Virus record (IMG/VR): IMGVR_UViG_3300017776_000077
Span: 1-33,086 of that record
Length of the DNA: 33,086 nucleotides
Direction: 5' to 3' (one strand)
From: a virus
Shown: in pieces, positions 19,996 to 28,066 of the stretch
Numbering within the stretch: position 1 is the first letter of the stretch
Layout of the letters: every line of letters begins with the position of its first letter
Position numbers and translations under genes: made by a program
The notes under the pieces: generated by a model
What the model was told of the DNA's origin: nothing
Databases searched by the model: none
What the model saw: the letters and a program-made list of their open reading frames with translations, nothing else

Positions 19996-20346
19996 ATGGA
20001 GTACAATAACGATTTTAAGTGGGACTTAAAAGTCGGGCAAATGAATGAGGAGTGGCTGGGAGATTTACTCCAGTCGCAGACCATAGAGGTGAAAAGAGAT
20101 TTTATGGCTTCACGAACTGGGAGGGTGTTTGTGGAGTTTTTTTGTAGAAATAAACCGTCAGGAATAGCAACAACACAAGCAAAGTTCTGGGCGTTTATAC
20201 TTGATGACGAAACTGTGGTATTATTACCTGTAAAGAAACTATTAGCCTTGGCATTTGAAGCAGAAGAACAAGGCAACGTAGTTTACGGTGGTGATGATAA
20301 TCTTAGCGTAGGTGCTTTGATAGAGTTGGAAAGGCTAGTAAAGTAA
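19996..20346 (+). CDS. Candidate PD-(D/E)XK-type nuclease in the tail region
   Basis: 116 residues, GGTGGAGGAGC upstream. The N-terminal half reads GQMNEEWLGDLLQ (Glu18/19), QTIEVKRD with Glu31-Val-Lys33, then GRVFVEFFCRNKPSGIATTQAKFW (about 42-65). E...ExK followed by a strand with Glu47 and the PSGI.TT.A.FW stretch is a pattern I associate with small phage nucleases of the restriction-endonuclease fold. A second Asp of the usual motif is not obvious, so the call is tentative. First gene after the coat terminator. Confidence 0.5.
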   Translation: MEYNNDFKWDLKVGQMNEEWLGDLLQSQTIEVKRDFMASRTGRVFVEFFCRNKPSGIATTQAKFWAFILDDETVVLLPVKKLLALAFEAEEQGNVVYGGDDNLSVGALIELERLVK

Positions 20347-20942
20347 TGGCATCCGTAGTTGATATATGTAATGAAGCGATGGACTTGCTCGGTGCGGCAA
20401 CCATTACCGCTTTGACAGAGAACTCAAAAGAAGCAAGGTTGTGTAATAGACGCTTTGAAACGGTGCGCGACTCTGTTCTTAGAGCGCATTCTTGGAACAT
20501 AGCATTAACAAGACGAGAGTTGGCTAAAGACTCTGATGCTCCGGCATTTGGTTTTGCTAGCCAGTTTACGCTGCCAACTGACCCATACTGCTTGCGTGTA
20601 CTATCATTGTTTACATCTAATGTTGATAGCGGAATTGCAGCTTATGATTCACAGGCTATGTTTAAGATTGAAGGCCGAAAGGTTTTAACGGATGAAGGTG
20701 CTTGCCGGATTGTTTACATCGGCAGGATTACTGACACTGAGCAGTATGATTCATTGTTATCTTCTACGGTTGCTACAAAGTTGGCGGCTGAAACAGCATA
20801 TGCCATCACAGGTAGCACCAGTGTATCACAGCAGATGTTTGCTATTTATCAAGAGCGATTGCGCGAGGCTCGTTCTATGGATGCGGCAGAGGGTGTTCCT
20901 GACAAGATTATTGCTGACGACTTTATCAACATAAGGTTCTAA
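20346..20942 (+). CDS. Tail tubular protein A (T7 gp11-like)
   Basis: 198 residues (T7 gp11 has 196), TAATG overlap with the previous gene. Typical features: VVDICNEAMDLLGAATITAL at the start, CNRRFETVRDSVLRAHSWN, then PTDPYCLRVLSL, and KLAAETAYAITGS near the end. It forms the gatekeeper ring under the portal and closes the head after packaging. The next gene for the nozzle follows one base later, as in T7. Confidence 0.92.
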   Translation: MASVVDICNEAMDLLGAATITALTENSKEARLCNRRFETVRDSVLRAHSWNIALTRRELAKDSDAPAFGFASQFTLPTDPYCLRVLSLFTSNVDSGIAAYDSQAMFKIEGRKVLTDEGACRIVYIGRITDTEQYDSLLSSTVATKLAAETAYAITGSTSVSQQMFAIYQERLREARSMDAAEGVPDKIIADDFINIRF

Positions 20943-20943
20943 G

Positions 20944-23337
20944 ATGGCGCGAGTATCAACTATTGTAACCAACTTCAAGTCTGGTGAAATATCTCCGCGC
21001 CTTGAAGGACGGATTGATTTACAGAAATATAACGAAGCAGCACAGACATTAGATAACATGCTTGTGTTTCCGTCTGGTGGTGCAACCCGAAGACCCGGTA
21101 CTTCTTTTGCTGGTAGAAGCAAAGATGGTGGCAAGGTTCGTTTACTTAACTTTGAGTTTAGTGATGAGCAAGCCTACGTCCTTGAGCTTGGGGCAAACTA
21201 CATTCGGTTTTTCAAAGATGGCGGCATACTTACAGAAGCAACTAAAACTATTTCAGCCATAACAAAAGCAAACCCTGCTGTTGTGACAGCCACCTCGCAC
21301 GGATTTTCAAACGGAGACAAAGTTTTTATCAGCGGTGTCGTTGGAATGACCGAAGTAAATAATCTTGAGTTTACTGTTGCAGGGGTTACAACCCATACAT
21401 TTGAGCTTTCTGGAATAAATAGCAGTGCCTTTACAACTTATTCTTCAGCAGGAACGGCTGGTAAAATAGTAGAGGTTACAACAACTTACAGCGTGACTGA
21501 CATATTTGACATCAACTATGCTCAGTCGGCAGACGTTCTTTACTTGGCGCATAAGGACCATGAGCCAGCCAAGCTGACGCGAACGACAACTACTAGCTTT
21601 ACGTTAGCAGATATAGATTTTGTTGATGGACCTTACCTTGATGAAAATATTACCACCACAACAATTACATCAAATGCAAATACTGGCACTGTAACACTGA
21701 CAGCTTCTGCTGATTTATTTGTTGCTGGTCATGTTGGTTCGTTGTTTCAGTTTAGGGAAAGGGTAGAGGTGGGGCATGAGGCCTGGGCTGCAAGTACCAG
21801 CTATGCCCAAAATGATTTAGTTCATCATGGCGGCAATCTTTACAAGAAGACAGATTCCGGTAGTGACAGTAGCGGAACGCAACCTCCTGTTCATTTAGAC
21901 GGCACTGAAACCTATGGAATTATCGATTGGCAGTATCAGCATAGCGGCACTGGGTTTGTAAAAATTACGGCTGTAACAAATGCAACTACTGCGACTGCTG
22001 TTGTGCAAACGCATAACTTTCTTGTTTTGCCAGCGGTTGCAACGGCTGGAACAACTCAATGGTCAGAAGGTGCATTTAATATAAAGAATGGGTTTCCAAG
22101 AGCGGTAGGTTTTTACGAGCAAAGGTTATACTTTGCTGGGACAACTGCCCAGCCACAAAGTGTTTTTGGCTCTGTATCTGCTGACTTTGAAAATCACACA
22201 TCTGGCACAGAAGATGACGCGGCTATAAATATTACTATTGCTTCCGATAAGGTCAATGTTATCAAGCACTTATTGCCAGCACGGTTCTTACAGATACTTA
22301 CGTCTAGCTCAGAATTTACATTATCTGGCGGTGCTGGAACGCAGCCAGTAACTCCGACAAATGTAAATGTGCTTAGAGAAACAACATTTGGTTCATCGAA
22401 TGTAAGACCGCTTCGGGCTGGTAACTCAACCATTCTTATTCAGAAGGGGCAGGAAAAAGTAAAAGAGATTACCTTTGACTTAGATACTGACGGACTGCTT
22501 GGTATTGATTTAACGATTCTTGCAGACCATATTCCGCGTGGTGGGTTGACGGATATGGTATGGCAGCAAGAGCCTGAGTTGATTCTTTGGTTTGTTCATA
22601 CTGACGGCAGACTTATTGGCCTGACATATGACCGAGCAAATGCGGCAATAGGATGGCATACACATTCGGTGGGTGGCTCTGGCATTGTGGAAAGCATAAC
22701 AGCTATTCCATCAGGTGCTGAAGACCAAGTGTATGTTTCTGTAAAGCGTACTATTAATGGCTCAACTGTAAGACATATTGAGTTCTTAAAGTCATTGCAA
22801 TTTGATGGCGAAATTACTGATGCGTTTTTTGTTGATTCAGGTTTAACTTATAGTGGTTCGGCAACTTCTACTATAACTAGCTTAAATCATTTAGAGGGGG
22901 AAACAGTTTCCATACTAGCAGACGGCTCTGCTCACGCTGACAAGACAGTATCTGGAGGTTCAATTACATTAGATAGAAGTGCAAGTAAAGTGCATGTAGG
23001 TTACTCATATACATCAACGATTGAAACGCTAAGACTTGAAGGCGGTGCAAATGATGGTGTGTCTCAGGGTAAGATAAAGCGGATACATGGCGTAACTGTT
23101 CGTTTCCTTGAATCTGTTGGCGCAGAGGTTGGGCCAGACACTAGCAACTTAGACCGCATTCCGTTCCGCGATTCAAGCATGGCTATGGATACGGCTGTTC
23201 CAATCTTTTCGGGCGACAAAGAAATATCTTTCCCATCGGGCTATGACAATGATGCTCGTATTTTTGTAAGACAGACACAACCTTTACCAATGACAGTTAC
23301 TGCAATCATGCGGAGGTCTAACACATTCGATGCTTGA
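20944..23337 (+). CDS. Tail tubular protein B / nozzle (T7 gp12-like)
   Basis: 797 residues (T7 gp12 has 794). Starts TNFKSGEISPRLEGRIDL followed by LDNMLVFPSGGATRRPGTSF, the standard nozzle beginning; long beta-rich middle with an inserted Gly/Thr-rich domain (about 95-200 and 275-345, including VHHGGNLYKKT, a carbohydrate-binding-like Trp/Tyr stretch). It continues with GFPRAVGFYEQRLYFAGT and the usual C-terminal beta domain. It forms the tail tube end that carries the fibres. Its 3' end overlaps the next gene by eight bases. Confidence 0.92.
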   Translation: MARVSTIVTNFKSGEISPRLEGRIDLQKYNEAAQTLDNMLVFPSGGATRRPGTSFAGRSKDGGKVRLLNFEFSDEQAYVLELGANYIRFFKDGGILTEATKTISAITKANPAVVTATSHGFSNGDKVFISGVVGMTEVNNLEFTVAGVTTHTFELSGINSSAFTTYSSAGTAGKIVEVTTTYSVTDIFDINYAQSADVLYLAHKDHEPAKLTRTTTTSFTLADIDFVDGPYLDENITTTTITSNANTGTVTLTASADLFVAGHVGSLFQFRERVEVGHEAWAASTSYAQNDLVHHGGNLYKKTDSGSDSSGTQPPVHLDGTETYGIIDWQYQHSGTGFVKITAVTNATTATAVVQTHNFLVLPAVATAGTTQWSEGAFNIKNGFPRAVGFYEQRLYFAGTTAQPQSVFGSVSADFENHTSGTEDDAAINITIASDKVNVIKHLLPARFLQILTSSSEFTLSGGAGTQPVTPTNVNVLRETTFGSSNVRPLRAGNSTILIQKGQEKVKEITFDLDTDGLLGIDLTILADHIPRGGLTDMVWQQEPELILWFVHTDGRLIGLTYDRANAAIGWHTHSVGGSGIVESITAIPSGAEDQVYVSVKRTINGSTVRHIEFLKSLQFDGEITDAFFVDSGLTYSGSATSTITSLNHLEGETVSILADGSAHADKTVSGGSITLDRSASKVHVGYSYTSTIETLRLEGGANDGVSQGKIKRIHGVTVRFLESVGAEVGPDTSNLDRIPFRDSSMAMDTAVPIFSGDKEISFPSGYDNDARIFVRQTQPLPMTVTAIMRRSNTFDA

Positions 23338-23752
23338 TTTGGTTAAGTTTGATACAAAGCATATAATGGATATTAATACAGCGTTTGAGTTTTCTGCATT
23401 AGCTAGACAAGCGTTTGAAAACAAGGCAGAGGTTTATGGTTACACTCTGTTAGATGATGAAGAGATAATTGTTTGTGGTGGAGTTCACATGATGTGGACT
23501 GGAGTAGGTGAAGGTTGGTTAGTTATGTCAAAGGAAGCGTATGAAAAGCCTATTACTGTTGCGAGATATACACAGAGGCTATTTGATACTATAATGGGCG
23601 ACAATGCTATGTGGCGTGTTCAAGCAAGCGTACATACAAATGACGAACAGTCTGTCAGATTTGCAGAGTGGCTAGGATTTGAGATTGAGGGTGTTATGAA
23701 AAAGTTTGGTCCTGATGGTACGAACTATTTTAGAATGGCGAGGGTTATGTAA
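23330..23752 (+). CDS. GNAT-like internal virion protein A (T7 gp13-like)
   Basis: 140 residues, GGAGG upstream. GNAT fold pattern: beta hairpin EEIIVCGGVHMMW, GEGWLVMSKEAYEKP, WRVQASVHTNDEQSVRFAEWLGF (about 100-122) and FGPDGTNYFRMARVM. T7 gp13 and relatives in this position are also degenerate acetyltransferase-like proteins needed for correct internal core assembly; enzymatic activity is uncertain. Confidence 0.8.
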   Translation: MLDLVKFDTKHIMDINTAFEFSALARQAFENKAEVYGYTLLDDEEIIVCGGVHMMWTGVGEGWLVMSKEAYEKPITVARYTQRLFDTIMGDNAMWRVQASVHTNDEQSVRFAEWLGFEIEGVMKKFGPDGTNYFRMARVM

Positions 23753-24210
23753 TGGACGCAACAGTTATTGCGGCTGGTGCATCAGCAGCTAGCGGATTCT
23801 TAGGATTCAAGGGCAACCAAGCGGCTGCAAAGGCTGCGCGGCAAACGGCTGAGTACAATGCCAAGGTTCGTGAGAATGAGGCTGTGCTTGTTGCTCGTCA
23901 AAAGGTTGAGGAGGAGTCTAATCTCCGCAAACAATCTAAGCGTTTAGTTTCAGCACAGCGTGTAGCGACTGCTGCTTCTGGGATTGCTATGGCTGGTAGC
24001 CCATTACAGGCTTTGGCTGACACATACTTTAACACGGAAATGGATGCGCTTAAAATACAATACTCAGCAGACGTTGCGGCTACTGCTGCTGATGCTGAAG
24101 CAACTCTCGCCAGAGCCGAAGGAAGAGCTAGGGCTGCTTCGTTTAGAACTCAATCATATCAATCTTTGCTTTCTGGCGGTGAAAAAGCAGCCACATTAAT
24201 GTTGACGTAG
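23752..24210 (+). CDS. Internal virion protein B (T7 gp14-like)
   Basis: 152 residues, TAATG overlap. Ala-rich N-terminal segment (VIAAGASAASGFLGF, about 4-18) is followed by a long helix (AARQTAEYNAKVRENEAVLVARQKVEEES) and VSAQRVATAASGIAMAGSPLQ. This size, Ala-rich start and place match gp14, which forms the outer-membrane part of the ejectosome in T7. Confidence 0.85.
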   Translation: MDATVIAAGASAASGFLGFKGNQAAAKAARQTAEYNAKVRENEAVLVARQKVEEESNLRKQSKRLVSAQRVATAASGIAMAGSPLQALADTYFNTEMDALKIQYSADVAATAADAEATLARAEGRARAASFRTQSYQSLLSGGEKAATLMLT

Positions 24211-24218
24211 GATAAATC

Positions 24219-26399
24219 ATGCCAAAGATACCATTATACAATCAGGGAATGGGGTCAGCAGTATCGCTGGAGGCTCAACGCTTATCGCCCAGAGTAGATG
24301 TTGGTGCGTTTACTGCACCGGGACGCGCTTTAGCTGGACTAGCAGAACAGACAGGTGACATTGCTTTTCGTTTTGGGCAAGCGGAAAAGAAAGCCGAGAC
24401 TGACAGAGTATATAATGAGAAGCTACTTGAGTATACGGAGAAGGCAGACCAGTTTATTGCAAACCCTGGGGTTAGAACTATTGAAGGATTTAACTTTAGG
24501 GCTAGGGAGTTTCAGCAAGGTTTAGACCAAGACATTGATGGGTTGGCTGGATTAACGCCCTCACAGCGGCAGAATATTAAACTGAACTTGAACGGTAAGA
24601 TGCAGCAAAGGTTTAGCGTTGGTCGTGCTTCTGTGTTTACAAAACAGCAAGCCGAGCGTACAGACGTTATGAATAAGTCATTGGATATGCACATATCTCA
24701 ATATGCTCAAGCTGAAGACCCAGATATGAAACTTATAATTGATGGGGATATAAAATACTTACTTGATACTGCAAACGAGCAGGGATTAAACATTAAATAT
24801 GACAGAAACTCATTACAGTATGAAGTGTATAAAAAAGAAGCCTTGTTAATGGTAGAAGATGAGTCAATGACTTTAGATGAACTCCAAGAAAAACAAAGAG
24901 AGGCAAGCACAACTTCAGGTCAGTACAAAGAGCTTACAGCCTCCCAAGGGGTTCAGCTATCAAACATATTTAACGAACGTATCAACTTCCTTGAGAATGG
25001 CAGGATTGCAGAACTGAATAGTGAGGCTGATAACGCTGTTATCCTTGCGTCAGAAACAGGTGAAGTTACTGAGCAAACAACACAGATAGGCGATGAATAC
25101 AGAGCCTTGGGGCGGCCTGACTTAGCGGAAACATTTGAAGAGAATATGGCGGTAAGCATTCAGGTTAATGAAAGATTTGAGCCGTTAAGGATAACCAGTT
25201 CTGCTAATGTTGACAAAGTTTTAAGACAGGCTCGAACTGATTACGAAAACAACCCAACGACACAAACGGCTAGAGTCTATCAAGGGCTTGCAAAAAAAGT
25301 GCAAAGTATGCGTGAGGCTATTGCGGCTGACCCTGTTGCTTACTTAGAGGCTGTCGAAAATAGGGAGCTTACTGTAGCCGAGCGTGTTGAGAAGCAAAAA
25401 ATGTTGGGTATTGATGAGGCGCGAATATCACCATTTTCCAAAGCCGAATTTGCAAATGTTAAGGCGCAAGCAGATGGGGCAGATGGCGCGGAGTCAGTTC
25501 AGATATACAATCAGTTTCTGGACCAGTTCCGAAATACTCCTTACGAACAAATGGCTGTTCGCACAATGATGGCTAATGGTATGACATATGCGGAAAATAT
25601 CGCCTTGTTTTCTACCGACATTGCTGCAAGCACAGACCTTGTGAATGCACAAAAGATAGACCAGAAGGAGCTAGATACAGCAATCAAAAACACTGGCGTT
25701 GAAAAGTCTGCGATATTTGGTGCTGTTCAAGAAGAGTTAGGGTCTTGGTCGAGAAGCGTTATAGGCGGGATTACTGATGGCTACATATCAAGGACTGGTG
25801 GTGCTGGTAGAAGCGACTCTGTGTTTGAGGTGCAGAATGCTGTTTTCAAGCTAGCTCAAGTTTATGTGTCTAGAGGTGCAAGTCCGGAAGATGCAGCGAA
25901 AAATGCCGCCAACATTATCACAAACTCATACGACTTCCGTGAGACTGAAAACGGTGGTCAAATACGAATACCTCGCATTTATGATTTTCGGTCTTCTGAG
26001 ATAGCCAACTATTTAGATAATCGCTTAGATGATATGAGCTATCTAAGGGGAACAATTAACACTGATGGCATGAATGAAGTTGAGGCTAATCAATATATAA
26101 ATGAAGTGTCGTCTATGGGGGTTTGGGTAACTAGCTCAGATGATACTGGCGTTTATCTTGTTGATAAATTAGGCACAAAAGTAATGAAGAATGTTCCTGT
26201 TGACGGAGTTATGACACTGTTGCCAATCGAAGTTAAGTATGGCGAGGTTGTTGATATGATAGACATTGGTGCAAGATTGCCTGAAACGACTGAAGCAGAG
26301 CAAGCACCTATTGGTCAGGCTCTCGTTAAAAACATTTTGGGAACACCTACTCCAGTATATAGCCCCACAGCACCCCAGCCTGAGATTAGTGAGGAATAA
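24219..26399 (+). CDS. Internal core protein (T7 gp15-like)
   Basis: 726 residues (T7 gp15 has 747), AGGA upstream. Mostly helical and Glu/Gln/Ala-rich, with IPLYNQGMGSAVSLEAQRLSP at the N-terminus and long tetratricopeptide-like helices (ADQFIANPG, TPSQRQNIKLNLNGKMQQRF). No catalytic motif seen. It would stack with the next two products in the internal core and be ejected with DNA. The gene ends in TAATG with the next one. Confidence 0.8.
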   Translation: MPKIPLYNQGMGSAVSLEAQRLSPRVDVGAFTAPGRALAGLAEQTGDIAFRFGQAEKKAETDRVYNEKLLEYTEKADQFIANPGVRTIEGFNFRAREFQQGLDQDIDGLAGLTPSQRQNIKLNLNGKMQQRFSVGRASVFTKQQAERTDVMNKSLDMHISQYAQAEDPDMKLIIDGDIKYLLDTANEQGLNIKYDRNSLQYEVYKKEALLMVEDESMTLDELQEKQREASTTSGQYKELTASQGVQLSNIFNERINFLENGRIAELNSEADNAVILASETGEVTEQTTQIGDEYRALGRPDLAETFEENMAVSIQVNERFEPLRITSSANVDKVLRQARTDYENNPTTQTARVYQGLAKKVQSMREAIAADPVAYLEAVENRELTVAERVEKQKMLGIDEARISPFSKAEFANVKAQADGADGAESVQIYNQFLDQFRNTPYEQMAVRTMMANGMTYAENIALFSTDIAASTDLVNAQKIDQKELDTAIKNTGVEKSAIFGAVQEELGSWSRSVIGGITDGYISRTGGAGRSDSVFEVQNAVFKLAQVYVSRGASPEDAAKNAANIITNSYDFRETENGGQIRIPRIYDFRSSEIANYLDNRLDDMSYLRGTINTDGMNEVEANQYINEVSSMGVWVTSSDDTGVYLVDKLGTKVMKNVPVDGVMTLLPIEVKYGEVVDMIDIGARLPETTEAEQAPIGQALVKNILGTPTPVYSPTAPQPEISEE

Positions 26400-28066
26400 T
26401 GGTTAACATTTATATTCCTGACCAAGTTCACGAGCCGGGTCTAAGAGAAAATTATTTTGATTATACTACGGCTGGCACACTTGATGTCTTAGCTAAAACC
26501 TTTGACGAAACCTTATACTATAATCCGCTATCATCTATTGGGCGGATGAATGAGTATTACTGGGCAAAGGACAGTGGCAAAAAGCTAACGCAGGAAGAGT
26601 ATCAAAACAGTAAGTTCTATAGAGAAGGTATCGAAGTTGGGGAAGATGGGATTTATACTGGGGCGGCTTCATTATTAGCGGAACGGCACGATGACCGACA
26701 ATCAAGGCAAATCGTTCTAAACCGTTCTAAGGGAGGCTTTGCTGTTGGCGCGGCTCAGTTTGGTGTTGGAATTGTTGGTAGTATGCTTGACCCTATAAAC
26801 ATAGGGGCATCCTTTGTGCCTGTTGTTCGTGGAGCGCAGTTTGCCAGCCTTTCACAAAAATATGGCAAAACAGGAGCAAGGATATTAACTGGTGCTGCTG
26901 AAGGTGCTGTCGGTGGATTGGCTGTAGAACCATTAGCTTTGAGTGCTGCCTATCTTGAGCAGGATAAGGACTATACGTTATATGACTCATTTTTAAATGT
27001 AACTATTGGGGCTGCTTTAGGCACTGGTCTTCATGTAATTGGAGGGAAATGGTCTGACCTTCTTGAGCAAACTCGCCCAGACACCAGAGAGGTTTTGACT
27101 AGAACATCCGTAGCCCAACTTATTGACGACAGACCTGTTGATGTAGAGCCTGTTGCTCAAGCTGACAGAACACTGAGAAACGCAGGGTCAAAGGCGGCAG
27201 AAATAAGCCCAGATACAGTAGGTCAACCAATGCAGGGCAAGGGTAAATCTTTAGAGGAGATACAAGGGGTAAAGCTGCCGAAGCAACTAAGCCAACTAAA
27301 AAACAAGCCTAAAACCTTGACTGATTGGATAAAGGAGCGAGGTGGCATAAACTCTTCTGATGAACGTGTTGCAGAAATTGCTGCTATCATAGAGGGTAAA
27401 GACCCCAGTCTTATTAAGGCCAGCGGTAAAGATTTGGATGAACTAGCTGCCGAAGCGCAAGATGCTGGGTATATAGATATTCCGGGCGATAGCTACACAA
27501 ACAGAGCAACGGCAAAAAATCTTACAGAGGCTATAGAAGCTGACATTGCTTCCAACGGTAGAGTTTTTAGTAAACTGGATGATGCCGCTGTTAAGTTTGA
27601 TGAGGCGCAAGCCTTGTATGAGGAGGCTGTTGGCTACGGCATTGACCCAGAAGGCATGACGGCTAAACAGTTTGACAATGCTATAAAGAAAGCTAGATTG
27701 CAAAATAAACAATCAAAACAAACGGTTCAAAAGCAAAAGGATGGCTTGACCGAGGAGGAGTTTTATCGCTTCAGGGAAAGAAATTATGAGTCAATGAACG
27801 AGTCTGTTGTTGTGGATGAATACAGGGGTCGGGCTGACGAGATTGAGGAAGATGTTGTGGCATTTGATGAGAAAGATGAATTAGCTGTGCTTGCAAAGGA
27901 AAACGAAGATTTACAAGCAGATTTGGAAAGGCTTGAGTCAGAGGGGCTTGTCCCGAAAGACCTATCCGATGATGTTAAGGCGGCTGATGATTTAATTAAT
28001 AAGGCCGACCAATCATATGATGCAGCAACTCGCGCTGGTGCTAATTGCGTACTGAGGAGCTTATAA
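26399..28066 (+). CDS. Internal core / ejection protein, N-terminal partner (T7 gp16-region)
   Basis: 555 residues, GAGGAATA upstream. The first part (about 1-220) contains FDETLYYNPLSSIGRMNEYY and FVPVVRGAQF, with a hydrophobic Gly/Ala-rich region (about 115-215, including GFAVGAAQFGVGIVGSMLDP and EGAVGGLAVEPLALSAAYLE) that could insert in membranes. The rest is charged, helical. I see no lytic transglycosylase motif, unlike T7 gp16. The gene ends in TAATG with its partner, where T7 has a single gene. Confidence 0.75.
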   Translation: MVNIYIPDQVHEPGLRENYFDYTTAGTLDVLAKTFDETLYYNPLSSIGRMNEYYWAKDSGKKLTQEEYQNSKFYREGIEVGEDGIYTGAASLLAERHDDRQSRQIVLNRSKGGFAVGAAQFGVGIVGSMLDPINIGASFVPVVRGAQFASLSQKYGKTGARILTGAAEGAVGGLAVEPLALSAAYLEQDKDYTLYDSFLNVTIGAALGTGLHVIGGKWSDLLEQTRPDTREVLTRTSVAQLIDDRPVDVEPVAQADRTLRNAGSKAAEISPDTVGQPMQGKGKSLEEIQGVKLPKQLSQLKNKPKTLTDWIKERGGINSSDERVAEIAAIIEGKDPSLIKASGKDLDELAAEAQDAGYIDIPGDSYTNRATAKNLTEAIEADIASNGRVFSKLDDAAVKFDEAQALYEEAVGYGIDPEGMTAKQFDNAIKKARLQNKQSKQTVQKQKDGLTEEEFYRFRERNYESMNESVVVDEYRGRADEIEEDVVAFDEKDELAVLAKENEDLQADLERLESEGLVPKDLSDDVKAADDLINKADQSYDAATRAGANCVLRSL

